Made by a program: the position numbers and the translations under genes. Below the pieces are notes generated by a model, which had not been told where the DNA came from, ran no database searches, and saw only the letters and a program-made list of their open reading frames with translations. Positions 43,872-52,894 of a DNA stretch of 54,787 nt are shown piece after piece (within the stretch, counting starts at the first letter, position 1; every line of letters starts with the position of its first letter). The stretch covers positions 1-54,787 of the forward strand of contig CALJUL010000088.1 of assembly GCA_937975725.1 (NCBI GenBank), read 5' to 3'. Source of the DNA: an uncultured Pseudoxanthomonas sp. GTDB taxonomy: Bacteria > Pseudomonadota > Gammaproteobacteria > Xanthomonadales > Xanthomonadaceae.

Positions 43872-45767
43872 CTACTGCCACCGCTCCCGCCACGCCTGGA
43901 ACATCAGCACGCCCCACAGGTGCGTGTGCCACTTGCGCTGGCCGGCGAGGAATTCGCGCCACAGCATGCGGACCGGCACCGGATCGAAGTGGCCCTGTTC
44001 GCGCAGCCGGCGTTCGTCCAGCAACGCTTCGGCCCAATCGCGCAGCGGTCCGCGCAGCCAGTCGCCGACCGGGGCGCCGAAGCCGGATTTCGCGCGGTAC
44101 ACCAGTTCGTGCGGCAGGTAGCGGGCGAGCAGCTTCTTGGGCAGGTACTTCAGCTCGCCGTCGCGGTGCTTCATCGACAGCGGCAGCGACCACGCCAGTT
44201 CCGCCACCCGCCAATCCAGCAGCGGCGCGCGGGCTTCCAGCGCGACCGCCATGCTGGCGCGATCCACTTTGGTCAGGATGTCTTCCGGCAGATAGCAGGC
44301 GAAATCCATCGCCATCAGCCGGTCGGCATCGGTGCCGCGGGCGAGCAGCGCGGCGGGGTCGTCGTAGGCGGTCGCAAGGCGCCGCGCGCCGGGCACCACG
44401 CGCTCGGGCTGGCGCCAGCGGCTGACGCGCTGGCGGGCGATGCCCTGCAGCCCGTCGGCCGCGAGTTCCGCGCGCAGCGCTGCCAGTCCGCCCAGCCGCG
44501 CGCGTTCGCCGGGATCGCCCGCCAGCCGCGCCAGCAGGCGCCACGGCGCACGCCGCAGCCGCGCATGATTGCGCAGCGCGCGCAGGTAGCGGCCGTAGCC
44601 GAAGAACAGTTCGTCGCCGCCGTCGCCGGACAGCGCCACGGTGACGTGCCGGCGCGCCAGCCGGCACAGCAGCGCGGTCGGCAACTGCGAGGAATCCGCG
44701 AAGGGTTCGTCGTAGATGCCGGCGATGCCGGGTACCAGGTCCAGCGCTGCGCGGCCGTCGGCGCGCAGTTCGGTATGGTCGGTGCGCAGGTGGCGCGCCA
44801 CCGCCGCGGCGTGCGCGCTCTCGTCGTGCACGGCGTTGTCGAAGCCGATCGAGAAGCTGCGCACCGGCCGCGCCGACTGCGCCTGCATCAGCGCGGTGAC
44901 CAGCGAGGAATCGGTGCCACCGGAGAGGAAGGCGCCCAGCGGCACGTCGGCTTCCATGCGCAGCGAGACGGCATCGCGCAGCAGGGCGTCGAGCGCGTCC
45001 AGCGCGGCGGCTTCGTCGCCGTCGAAGCCGGATGCGATGGCCGCTTCCTGGCGCGCGCGCGCGTCCCACCAGCGGCGCACGTCCGCGGCCTGTGGCGTGC
45101 CTGCGCGGTCGGCGTCCAGCCGCAGCAGCGCGCCGGCCGGCAGCTTGCGGATGCCCTTCAGGATGCAATGCGGGGCGGGGATGTAGTCCAGCCGCAGCAG
45201 CAGCGCCAGCGCGTCCGGATCGACCTCGACGCGCAGCGAAGGACAGGCGCGCAGGGCGGCCAGTTCGCTGCCGAACAGGAACGTGCCGTCGCCGCTCCAG
45301 CCGTAGTAGAGCGGCTTCTTGCCGACGCGGTCGCGCGCCAGCCACAGCACGTGCTCGGTGCGGTCCCAGGCCGCCAGCGCCAGCATGCCGTTGCCGCGCG
45401 TCAGCGCCGCTTCGACGCCCCATTGCGCGATGGCCGCCAGCAGCACTTCGGTGTCGGAATGGCCGCGGAAGGTATGGCCCAGCGCCGCCAGTTCCGCGCG
45501 CAGCGCGGCGTGGTTGTAGATCTCGCCGTTGAAAGCGATGGCCCAGCGGCCGTCGGCCGACAGCATCGGCTGGTGGCCTTCCGGGCTCAGGTCCAGGATG
45601 GACAGCCGCCGGTGCGACAGCACCAGTCCGGCGGCGACGTCGGTCCAGGTGCCGGCGTCGTCGGGGCCGCGGTGGGCGATGGCCTCGCCCATGCGCCGGC
45701 CCAGCGCGTGCAGGGCGTCGTCGCCGTGGCCGTGTCCGGGCGCGAGCGCGCCTGCAATGCCGCACAT
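43872..45767 (-). CDS. Asparagine synthase (glutamine-hydrolysing), AsnB-like
   Basis: A 631-aa class II glutamine amidotransferase. The catalytic Cys2 is in MCGIAGALAPG; the N-terminal nucleophile domain has SHRRLSILDLSPEGHQPM, AIAFNGEIYNHAALR and GHSDTEVLLAAI; the C-terminal synthetase has the PP-loop GAFLSGGTDSSLV and DGGDELFFGYGRYL. Embedded in a polysaccharide cluster, it may amidate a uronic acid or sugar precursor rather than supply free asparagine, as seen for other cluster-linked AsnB proteins. The catalytic residues look intact. Confidence 0.92.
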   Translation of the reverse strand: MCGIAGALAPGHGHGDDALHALGRRMGEAIAHRGPDDAGTWTDVAAGLVLSHRRLSILDLSPEGHQPMLSADGRWAIAFNGEIYNHAALRAELAALGHTFRGHSDTEVLLAAIAQWGVEAALTRGNGMLALAAWDRTEHVLWLARDRVGKKPLYYGWSGDGTFLFGSELAALRACPSLRVEVDPDALALLLRLDYIPAPHCILKGIRKLPAGALLRLDADRAGTPQAADVRRWWDARARQEAAIASGFDGDEAAALDALDALLRDAVSLRMEADVPLGAFLSGGTDSSLVTALMQAQSARPVRSFSIGFDNAVHDESAHAAAVARHLRTDHTELRADGRAALDLVPGIAGIYDEPFADSSQLPTALLCRLARRHVTVALSGDGGDELFFGYGRYLRALRNHARLRRAPWRLLARLAGDPGERARLGGLAALRAELAADGLQGIARQRVSRWRQPERVVPGARRLATAYDDPAALLARGTDADRLMAMDFACYLPEDILTKVDRASMAVALEARAPLLDWRVAELAWSLPLSMKHRDGELKYLPKKLLARYLPHELVYRAKSGFGAPVGDWLRGPLRDWAEALLDERRLREQGHFDPVPVRMLWREFLAGQRKWHTHLWGVLMFQAWRERWQ

Positions 45768-45777
45768 CCGCGCGCCC

Positions 45778-46557
45778 TCAGCCGCCGTCCGGCGTGGAAG
45801 GCGCGACCACCGGCTGCCCGTGCTGGAGCATCCACAGCATGATGGTCTTCTGCCTGACGTAGTTGGCGCGCACGTAGGCGTAGACCAGCCCGTGCCAGCC
45901 GTCGAGGAAGCCGCCGCGCAGCAGGTAGCCGCGCCAGAACCGCCACGCCGGCGACAGCACCAGGCCCGTCAGCGTGGCGCGCTTGCCGCGCGCGTGGTCG
46001 TGCTCGGCCATCATCCGCGCATAGCGCTGGGTCTTGGCCAATTGCTGTTCGAGCGAGCGGTAGGGGTAGTGGATCAGGTCGCCCGGCAGGGTGGTGACCG
46101 GGCCGTCGACGGACGCGGCCTCGTGCACTTCGCGCTTGCCGCGCCAGCCGCCATGGCGGCGGTCGAACAGGCGCAGCACGCGGTCGGGGTAGGCGTTGCC
46201 GTGGCGCAGGAAGCGGCCGAAGTATTCGGACAGCCGCGCGAAGCGGTAGCCGGCGGCCGCGCCGAACCCCGCATCGCGGGCCCGCAGGATCGCCGCGCGC
46301 AGGGTGTCGCCGATACGCTCGTCGGCGTCCAGGCACAACACCCAGTCGTGCCGCGCCTGCTCCACGGCGTACTGCTTCTGGCTGCGGAAGCCGTCGAACG
46401 GGCGTTGCAGCACGCGCGCACCCCGGGACTGCGCGATCTCCACGGTGCGGTCGGTTGAAAAGGAGTCCACCACGAGGATCTCGTCGCAGAAATCCAGCGA
46501 GGCCAGGCATGCTCCGATGCGATCCGCCTCGTTGAACGCGATAATGCACGCCGAAAT
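45778..46557 (-). CDS. Glycosyltransferase family 2 (WaaE/KdtX-like), non-canonical start
   Basis: About 259 aa. GT2 N-terminus ISACIIAFNEADRIGACLAS, LVVDSFSTDRTVEIA, the metal-binding LCLDADERIG, then REVHEAASVDGP and a C-terminal membrane-associated helix (FLDGWHGLVYAYVRANYVRQ). The conventional start (GTG at 46473) would delete the first beta strand, which is needed for nucleotide-sugar binding. Upstream the frame is open to a TAG at 46594-46596 but contains no ATG, GTG or TTG; ATT at 46557 or ATC at 46587 must serve, or a sequence error exists. Divergent from the CDP-glycerol transferase-like gene, whose ATG lies within the overlap. Confidence 0.82.
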   Translation of the reverse strand: MSACIIAFNEADRIGACLASLDFCDEILVVDSFSTDRTVEIAQSRGARVLQRPFDGFRSQKQYAVEQARHDWVLCLDADERIGDTLRAAILRARDAGFGAAAGYRFARLSEYFGRFLRHGNAYPDRVLRLFDRRHGGWRGKREVHEAASVDGPVTTLPGDLIHYPYRSLEQQLAKTQRYARMMAEHDHARGKRATLTGLVLSPAWRFWRGYLLRGGFLDGWHGLVYAYVRANYVRQKTIMLWMLQHGQPVVAPSTPDGG

Positions 46558-46585
46558 GGCGGGCCGTTGGGGCGAGGAGACGTTG

Positions 46586-47641
46586 ATGGCGGACTACCTG
46601 TTGTTCGGGACCGAGCGCTATGCGCTGCCCATCTTGCAGCCCCTGGCGGACGCGCTGCAAGCCGCGGGGCACGGCGTGCACGCCTGGTTCGCCGCTGGTG
46701 CGCGCGGCGCGGCGCTGCGCGGGCCGGTGGGCACCGTCGCCGGCCCGCACGAGGCGGTGGTCCTGCGCCCGCGCGCGGTGTTCAGCGCCGCCAACTGGGT
46801 GCCCGCCTTCGTGCCGGGCGCCAAGGTGCAGCTCTTCCACGGCTTCAACGTCGAGAAGCGCGACGCCGCGCGCGGGCACTTCCGCGTGCGCGGCCTGTTC
46901 GACCTGTACTGCACCCAGGGGCCGGCCACCACCGCGCCGTTCGCCGCGCTGGCCGCGCGCGAAGGACATTTCAAGGTGGTCGAGACCGGCTGGCCCAAGC
47001 TTGATCCGCTGTTCCGCGGCGAGGACCCGCTGGCCGACGCCTGGCGCCGCGACGCCGGTGGGCGCCCGGTGGCGATGTTCGCCTCCACCTTCACCGAACG
47101 CCTGAGCGCGGCGCCGCACCTGTTCGACGCCATCGCCGCGCAGGTGGCCGAAGGCCGGCGCTTCTGGCTGCTCACCCTGCACCCGAAGTGCCCCGAGGCG
47201 CTGTTCCGGCGCTACCGCAGCCTGTGCGGGCCGAATGCGGCGTTCGTCGACACCGTGGACCTGGTCAGCGCGCAGCGCGCTGCCGACGTGCTGGTGGCGG
47301 ACACCACCTCGGTGGTCAGCGAGTTCGTCGTGCAGCGCAAGCCGGTGGTGACCTTCCGCAACCGCGCGCCCAAGCCGCACATGCTGGACTTCGACGATCC
47401 GGCGCGGCTGGAAGACATGCTGGTGCGCGCCTTCGACCCGTCGCCGGCCCTGCGCGCCGCACTGGCGGCGTATGCCGACGACATCCATCCCTACCGCGAC
47501 GGGCTGTCCTCGCAGCGGGTGATGGCGGCGACCGAGGCCCTGCTCGAAGGCCGGCTGGGTCCGCTGCGGCGCAAACCCTGGGGCAGCCTGCTGCGGCGGC
47601 TGCAGATCCGCCACGAACTGGGCTACTGGGGCCGCGGATGA
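46586..47641 (+). CDS. CDP-glycerol glycerophosphotransferase family protein (TagB/TagF-like)
   Basis: A 351-aa GT-B-type enzyme with the family's marks: QLFHGFNVEKRD (the G-H-G/ x-x-K signature), TGWPKLDPLFRGEDPL, LLTLHPKCPEA and a late VADTTSVVSEFVVQRKPVVTF. Such enzymes transfer glycerol- or polyol-phosphate from CDP donors to a lipid or sugar acceptor; in Gram-negatives they occur in LPS core and capsule loci. Start at 46586 has GAGGAG 7 nt upstream. Divergent from the GT2 gene with almost no space between. Confidence 0.87.
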   Translation: MADYLLFGTERYALPILQPLADALQAAGHGVHAWFAAGARGAALRGPVGTVAGPHEAVVLRPRAVFSAANWVPAFVPGAKVQLFHGFNVEKRDAARGHFRVRGLFDLYCTQGPATTAPFAALAAREGHFKVVETGWPKLDPLFRGEDPLADAWRRDAGGRPVAMFASTFTERLSAAPHLFDAIAAQVAEGRRFWLLTLHPKCPEALFRRYRSLCGPNAAFVDTVDLVSAQRAADVLVADTTSVVSEFVVQRKPVVTFRNRAPKPHMLDFDDPARLEDMLVRAFDPSPALRAALAAYADDIHPYRDGLSSQRVMAATEALLEGRLGPLRRKPWGSLLRRLQIRHELGYWGRG

Positions 47642-47719
47642 GGCGGAGATGAGCGGGGCTGTCATGGGCGCGGTGCAGCATGCGCGGGCCGGCGCATCGC
47701 CGGATACGGCCGGGGGAAC

Positions 47720-48538
47720 ATGAAGATCACCGTCATCGCCAGCACTTATAACGCGGAGGCGTGGCTGGACAAGGTGCTGCTGGGCTATGCCTGCCAGACC
47801 TGGCGGGATTTCGAGGTGATCGTCGCCGACGACGGATCGCGCGACGCCACCCGCGCGCTGGTCGAGCGCCACGCCGCGTCGTACCCGGTACCGCTGCGGC
47901 ACGTCTGGCACGAGGACGACGGCTACCGCCGGCAGGAAATCCTCAACCGCGCGATTCCGCTGGCGGCGCACGACTACATCCTGTTCACCGACGGCGACTG
48001 CATCCCGCGCCGGGATTTCGTCGAAGCGCATGCACGCCACGCCGAACCGGGCCGTTTCCTGTCCGGCGGCTACTGCAAGCTGGGCATGCGGCTCAGCCAG
48101 GCGATCAGCGCGGACGACATCCGCAGCGGCCGCTGCTTCCGCCTGCCGTGGCTGCGCGCGCAGGAACGGCAGGGGCTGTCCAACATGCTGAAGCTGGGCG
48201 CGGGCGGCGTGGCCGCGGTGTCGCTGGATGCGCTCACGCCGGCGCGGGCGAGTTTCAACAACTGCAATTCCTCGGCGTGGAAGGCCGACCTGCTGGCCGT
48301 GAACGGCTACGACGAGCGGATGAAATACGGCGGTCCCGACCGCGAGCTCGGCGAGCGGCTGGAGAACCACGGCGTGCGCGGCAAGCAGATCCGCCACCGC
48401 GCGGTCTGCGTGCACCTGGACCACGCGCGCGGCTACCGGACGGAGGAATCGATCCGGCGCAACCTGGCGATCCGCGCCGAGACGCGCGCGCAGAAGAGGA
48501 CCTGGACGCCCTACGGGATCAGGAAGACCCCGGCCTAG
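47720..48538 (+). CDS. Glycosyltransferase family 2 with galactosyltransferase-type C-terminus
   Basis: A 272-aa GT-A enzyme. MKITVIASTYNAEAWLDKVL opens the fold; FEVIVADDGSRDATRAL and LFTDGDCIPRRDFV give the DxD-type metal site; NSSAWKADLLAVNGYDERM with GGPDRELGERLENHG is the Glyco_transf_7C (galactosyltransferase C-terminal) signature. Probably an LPS core or O-chain transferase. 78 nt after the CDP-glycerol transferase-like gene, likely cotranscribed; convergent with another GT2. Confidence 0.88.
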   Translation: MKITVIASTYNAEAWLDKVLLGYACQTWRDFEVIVADDGSRDATRALVERHAASYPVPLRHVWHEDDGYRRQEILNRAIPLAAHDYILFTDGDCIPRRDFVEAHARHAEPGRFLSGGYCKLGMRLSQAISADDIRSGRCFRLPWLRAQERQGLSNMLKLGAGGVAAVSLDALTPARASFNNCNSSAWKADLLAVNGYDERMKYGGPDRELGERLENHGVRGKQIRHRAVCVHLDHARGYRTEESIRRNLAIRAETRAQKRTWTPYGIRKTPA

Positions 48539-48566
48539 CGCCGGCGTGCGGAGGCGACGGCCGCGC

Positions 48567-49322
48567 TCAACTGGCGCGGCACAGCCGGTGCAGTTCGCGG
48601 TACTTGCGCACCACCGCGCGCGCGTGGCTGGCGTGGAACTGCCGGCCCTGCCGGCCGTCGCGCCAGGCGCCGCGCAGCAGGTACATCTTCAACCAGTACG
48701 CGGCGGCGTGCGTCCACGGGCTCAGCGCCGAGCAGCGCTTGCCGTCGGCGTGGCGCTGCTCGGCCCATAGCTGCGCGTAGCGGTCGTTCTTGGCGCGGTG
48801 CGCGGCCAGCGAGCGCGCGGTGTCGTGCTCGATCACGGCGGCGCAGTCGGCAACGCGCTTGCCGGCCAGGTCGGGCTTCTCGTGCACGCGCATCGGCAGG
48901 AAGCGGTGGCCGGGGCGCACCAGCCGTTCCATGCGCTCGTGGCCGTGCAGCTTGCGGTCGAGGAACCAGTTCTCCCGGCGCAGGCGCCAGACGTCGGCCT
49001 GTTCGACGCGGCCGCTGTCGAACAGGCTGCGGAGGATGTCCGCGGCGCCGTCGGCCAGCCATTCGTCCGCGTCCATCAGCAGCAGCCAGGGTTGCCCGGC
49101 GCGGCGGATGGCTTCGTTCTTCTGGCCGGCGAAGCCCAGCCAGTCCTGGTGCTCGACGCGGGCGCCGAGCGCGCGTGCCAGTTCGACCGTGCCGTCGTCG
49201 GAGCCGCAGTCCAGCACCAGGATCTCGCTGCACAGCCCTTGCAGCGAACGCAGGCAGCGGCCGATGCGGTCGGCTTCGTTCTTGCTGATGATGACGGCGG
49301 AAAGCGGCAGCGGGGCAGGCAT
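48567..49322 (-). CDS. Glycosyltransferase family 2 (WaaE/KdtX-like)
   Basis: A 251-aa GT2, paralogue of the gene at 45778: LSAVIISKNEADRIGRCL, LVLDCGSDDGTVELA, LLLMDADEWLADG, VHEKPDLAGKRV and a C-terminal helix WLKMYLLRGAWRDGRQG. WaaE/KdtX-type transferases add a glucose to the inner core heptose or Kdo region of LPS. Start MPAPLPLSAVI at 49322. Convergent with the 47720 gene; it ends the polysaccharide cluster. Confidence 0.9.
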   Translation of the reverse strand: MPAPLPLSAVIISKNEADRIGRCLRSLQGLCSEILVLDCGSDDGTVELARALGARVEHQDWLGFAGQKNEAIRRAGQPWLLLMDADEWLADGAADILRSLFDSGRVEQADVWRLRRENWFLDRKLHGHERMERLVRPGHRFLPMRVHEKPDLAGKRVADCAAVIEHDTARSLAAHRAKNDRYAQLWAEQRHADGKRCSALSPWTHAAAYWLKMYLLRGAWRDGRQGRQFHASHARAVVRKYRELHRLCRAS

Positions 49323-49364
49323 GGCGATGGCGGAAGGAAAAGGCGCGGCGACGGCTCCGCGCGG

Positions 49365-50906
49365 CTACCAACGCAGCCGCCGCCGGGCGAGGGCGGCCGA
49401 GAGCTGCGCGAACAGCGCGCGCGCTTCGGCTTCCGGCAGGAAGCGCAGCCGCAGGGGCGGCGCCATTCCGGTGGCGCCGGCGGTGTCCAGCCAGAGCGTG
49501 GCGGTGCCGCAGCGGCGGTCGAGCGGGGAGCGCGCCAGGCGCAACGCCTGCAGTTTGTCCACTTCGGCGAAGCGCCAGTAGCGCGACCACCAGCCGCCCC
49601 GGGCCGCGACCAGGCGCGCGTCCACCGCGTAGCCCATGCGTCCGGCCTGGCGCCGGGCGGCGTAGGCGGCGGCGACCAGCCATGGCGCGGCCAGCCAGGC
49701 CCAGGCGCCGAAGAACCAGGCGGCCGCCGCCGTAGCCGGGACCAGCAGCGCCAGCGTGGGCAGCAACAGTCGCCACTGTGCGGATGCGCCGACGCCGCGC
49801 CAGTCCTCGCGCGGCCAGTCGGCATGCGGCAGCAGGTGGTGGACCAGGGCGTCGCAGGCTTCGGGCGTGGCGATGGGCGCCACGTCCTTGAACGCGCGCA
49901 TGTCCTGCTGCCGCCCGCTCTCGGCGACGGCGGTGTCGATGCGCAGCGTGCGCCGTCCCAGCAGGCGGTGCAGCACGCCTTCCTCCAGCGTCCATGCCTG
50001 GATGCGCCGCCGCGCCACGCTGGTGCGCAGGCGCGCGAACAGGCCGCGTTCGACCATCAGGCGCCGCGCGTCCTCGCTCAGGCGGAAGCCGTGGAACTGC
50101 AACAGGGCCAGCGCCACCGACAGCAGGCGGACCAGCGCCATCGCGACGGCCAGCAGCGCGAGCACTGCGAGGGCGCCGGACATCCAGCCCAAGTGCAGGT
50201 GTTCGGCGTAACCGTGCGCGCGTTCTGCCGCCTGCCGGAACAACCGCTCCATCATCCGATCCGGCAGGATCTGCCAGGCGCCGCCGAACGCCGCCGCGAC
50301 CACGATCATGCCGCGGTTGGACACCAGCCCCAGCCGCAGCACCTCCGGTGTCGACAAGGCGAGCAGCGTGGCGTCGGGCGCGGGCGCGGGCGCGGCCGGC
50401 ATGGCGGCATCGGCCTGCGCCACCGCGGGAGCGTGCGAACCGCCCTGGTGGCGCACCAGGTTCTCCAGCGCCAGCGCGTCCTGCAAGCCCAGCACGCGCA
50501 TCTGCGCCTCGGGCTTCTGGCCGCCGGCCGATTCCAGCCGCACTTCCGCCACGCCGAACAGCCGGTGCAGCAGCGACTGGTGGACCACCACGTTGTGGAT
50601 GCGCGAGAACGGGATCTCGCGCCGCGAGCGGTGCAGCCAGCCTTCGCGCACGCTGAGCCCGTCCCGGCCGATGCGGTAGCGGTAGGTGAAATATTGCAGG
50701 ACCGACAGTGCCACCAGCACGGCGATGCCGATTGCCGGGGCCAGGTTCATCCACAGGTTGTCGTCGCGCTTGCCGGCGCCGAAGAACAGCAGCGCCAGCA
50801 GGGGCAGGATGAACTGCCGGAGCTGTTGCAGCAGGACGAACAGCCACGACCAGGGATGCAGCCGCTGTTCGCGTGCGCCGGCTTCCGGCGGTGCTTCCTC
50901 GCTCAC
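49365..50906 (-). CDS. PH domain-containing membrane protein (YdbT-like)
   Basis: A 513-aa inner-membrane protein with three bacterial PH (bPH2) modules: after YRYRIGRDGLSVREGWLHRS, in the middle after GFRLSEDARRLMVERGL, and at the end after GYAVDARLVAARGGWWSRY; each is preceded by one or two membrane helices. Matches E. coli YdbT in size and layout. Function unknown. The start is GTG at 50906 with a 4-bp overlap (GTGA) to the upstream gene, so the pair is co-translated. Confidence 0.87.
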   Translation of the reverse strand: MSEEAPPEAGAREQRLHPWSWLFVLLQQLRQFILPLLALLFFGAGKRDDNLWMNLAPAIGIAVLVALSVLQYFTYRYRIGRDGLSVREGWLHRSRREIPFSRIHNVVVHQSLLHRLFGVAEVRLESAGGQKPEAQMRVLGLQDALALENLVRHQGGSHAPAVAQADAAMPAAPAPAPDATLLALSTPEVLRLGLVSNRGMIVVAAAFGGAWQILPDRMMERLFRQAAERAHGYAEHLHLGWMSGALAVLALLAVAMALVRLLSVALALLQFHGFRLSEDARRLMVERGLFARLRTSVARRRIQAWTLEEGVLHRLLGRRTLRIDTAVAESGRQQDMRAFKDVAPIATPEACDALVHHLLPHADWPREDWRGVGASAQWRLLLPTLALLVPATAAAAWFFGAWAWLAAPWLVAAAYAARRQAGRMGYAVDARLVAARGGWWSRYWRFAEVDKLQALRLARSPLDRRCGTATLWLDTAGATGMAPPLRLRFLPEAEARALFAQLSAALARRRLRW

Positions 50907-51415
50907 AGCGCGTCGTCGTGGTCGAGCTGGCGCGACAGCCGCTCGCGCAGGCGTTCGGCATCGGCCGCGTCCAGGCCCGACAGCGAGAGCGCCGCGACCC
51001 GGGTGCCGGCCGTGTGCACCACCAGCGTGGACAGGCCGGCGCCGCGCTCCAGCGGGCCGCGCTTGAGGTCCAGGTGCTGCACGCGCGACAGCGGCACGTG
51101 CGTCTCGCTCTGCCACCAGTTGCCGCGGCGCACGGCGAAGCCCTCGTCGTCCAGCTTCCAGCGCGTGCGCCGGTGGCGCTTCACGCTCATCCACGCGCCG
51201 GCCAGTGCGCCCAGCAGCGCGGCCGGCACGGCGATCCACGGCGACGCCAGGCCGGTCGCCCGCGCGACGAAGAACAGCGGCAGGCCGGCGGGGAACAGCA
51301 GCATCGCGCCGCCCAGCGCCGCCAGCCACGCGCCGCGCCGCGGCAGCGCCTGCCAGTCGGGCGTGGCGCCCGGCGCTGCGGCATGCGCGGGAGCATCGGG
51401 ATGCGGCTGGCTCAC
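50903..51415 (-). CDS. PH domain-containing membrane protein (YdbS-like)
   Basis: A 170-aa protein with two N-terminal membrane helices (WLAALGGAMLLFPAGLPLFF, WIAVPAALLGALAGAWMSV) and one bPH2 module (KLDDEGFAVRRGNWWQSETHVPLSRVQHLDLKRG). It is the short partner of the YdbS/YdbT pair, conserved as neighbours in many bacteria. GTG start at 51415, overlapping the stop of the Sel1 gene by 4 bp, and it overlaps YdbT by another 4 bp: three genes chained by translational coupling. Confidence 0.87.
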   Translation of the reverse strand: MSQPHPDAPAHAAAPGATPDWQALPRRGAWLAALGGAMLLFPAGLPLFFVARATGLASPWIAVPAALLGALAGAWMSVKRHRRTRWKLDDEGFAVRRGNWWQSETHVPLSRVQHLDLKRGPLERGAGLSTLVVHTAGTRVAALSLSGLDAADAERLRERLSRQLDHDDAL

Positions 51416-52869
51416 TCGCTCTCCAGTCGGGCGAGATCGATGGCGCGATAGTCCACCACGAAATCCCGTCCCCTGCGATAACCGGACAGGCGGGCGTTCA
51501 TGCGCTTCAGCGCCGCGGCGCGCTTGCGGCCGGTGTAGTCGGCGTCGGCGGACATGCCTTCGAGGGCGCGGGCCTGGTACTGCACGGCTTCCTCGAATCT
51601 GCCGTTGGCGGCCAGCGCGGCGGCCACGGTGTCCAGCTCGTGCCAGGCCAGCCGGTCCTGCCGCTGGATCATGAACTGCGCCAGTTCCAGCGCGCGGGCG
51701 GGGTCGCGCTGGCCTTCCACCGGGCAGGTGGCCCAGATCCACACCAGTTCGTTGCGCGCGGTCTTCACGCCGGCTTCCTCCGCGCGCGCATGCCATTCCG
51801 CCGCCGCGCGGCAATCGCGCGGCAGGCCGGCCAGGCCGTCGAAGTAGTACGAGCCGAGCGCGGAGAACGCCTGCGGATCGACGCTCTGCGCGACCGCGCG
51901 CTGCAGGTGCGGCAGCGCACGCACCGTCACCGCGTCGCTGTAGCCTTCCTTCTGCATCATCGTCATGAACACCAGCCAGGCCGCGCGCGCGTGCCCGCCC
52001 ACGCTGGCCTTCTCCAGCCAGGCCATGCCGGCGGCCTCGTCCTTGGCCACGTAGTCCGGCAGCGCGCCGCTGTAGAGCAGCGAGCCGATCACGAACTGCG
52101 CGAACGCATCGCCCGCCTCGGCCTTGGCGCGCACGGCCTGCAGGCGCTGCTGGTAGGGCTGTGCGTAGTCGGGCCAGGCTTCGTTCAAGCGCGTGCGTGC
52201 GGCGGGATCGTCCAGCAGCGCGCGGTCCAGCACCGCCAGCGCGGGCGCGCTGGGCGCATCCAGCAGGTTGGCGAGGGCGATCTCCAGCACGCGCGCCTCG
52301 CCCAGCCCGGATTGCTGGAAGCTGCGGTCCAGCATCATGGAGACGTCCTGCACCGTCGATTCAAAGCGGTACTTCCACTGCCCGTCCTCGTGCACGAAGG
52401 CGGGACCGAACTGGAACTGGGTCTCGGTGGGCGGGCCGATCTCGCCGACCGCCTCTTCTTCGCCGAGCAGGGTGACCTGGGACAGCGAGGGCAGGGCGCC
52501 GCCGTCGTCCGACGGCTTGCTCCCGGCCCAGCCGCGCGCGATGCACAGCGCCGCCACCGCGCGCCCGTCCATGCGTTGCAGCGCTTCCTCCGGCTGCGAG
52601 GCGCGCAGCAGATAGACCAGCAGGCGGTCCATGGCGGGCAGTCGGCGCACCTGCTCCGGCGAGGCGTACAGCGCCATGTCGCGCAGGAAGCCGAAGTGCG
52701 CCAGGCTGGACGCGGCCAGCAGGCCGGCGCTTTCCTCCTTGTCCTGGCTGCTCAGTTCCGTGTAGCGGTCCCAGGCCCGGCTGACCGCGTTCATCCGCGC
52801 CAGATCGTCGCCGGCCATCGCCACCGCCGGCACGGCCAACAGCCATGCCAGCCAAACGCGCTTCCCCAT
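51412..52869 (-). CDS. Sel1-repeat family exported protein
   Basis: A 485-aa protein with a signal peptide (WLAWLLAVPAVAMAGDD) and, in the second half, Sel1-like repeats (GDAFAQFVIGSLLYSGALP, DEAAGMAWLEKASVGGHARA, SALGSYYFDGLAGLPRDCRA, AAEWHARAEEAGVK). The first half is unassigned. Sel1 proteins are helical scaffolds for protein-protein contacts, here in the periplasm. First gene of the coupled trio with the two PH-domain membrane proteins; that context suggests a shared envelope role. Confidence 0.83.
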   Translation of the reverse strand: MGKRVWLAWLLAVPAVAMAGDDLARMNAVSRAWDRYTELSSQDKEESAGLLAASSLAHFGFLRDMALYASPEQVRRLPAMDRLLVYLLRASQPEEALQRMDGRAVAALCIARGWAGSKPSDDGGALPSLSQVTLLGEEEAVGEIGPPTETQFQFGPAFVHEDGQWKYRFESTVQDVSMMLDRSFQQSGLGEARVLEIALANLLDAPSAPALAVLDRALLDDPAARTRLNEAWPDYAQPYQQRLQAVRAKAEAGDAFAQFVIGSLLYSGALPDYVAKDEAAGMAWLEKASVGGHARAAWLVFMTMMQKEGYSDAVTVRALPHLQRAVAQSVDPQAFSALGSYYFDGLAGLPRDCRAAAEWHARAEEAGVKTARNELVWIWATCPVEGQRDPARALELAQFMIQRQDRLAWHELDTVAAALAANGRFEEAVQYQARALEGMSADADYTGRKRAAALKRMNARLSGYRRGRDFVVDYRAIDLARLESE

Positions 52870-52894
52870 TCGCCTTCCCCCGGTCGTCGCCGGG

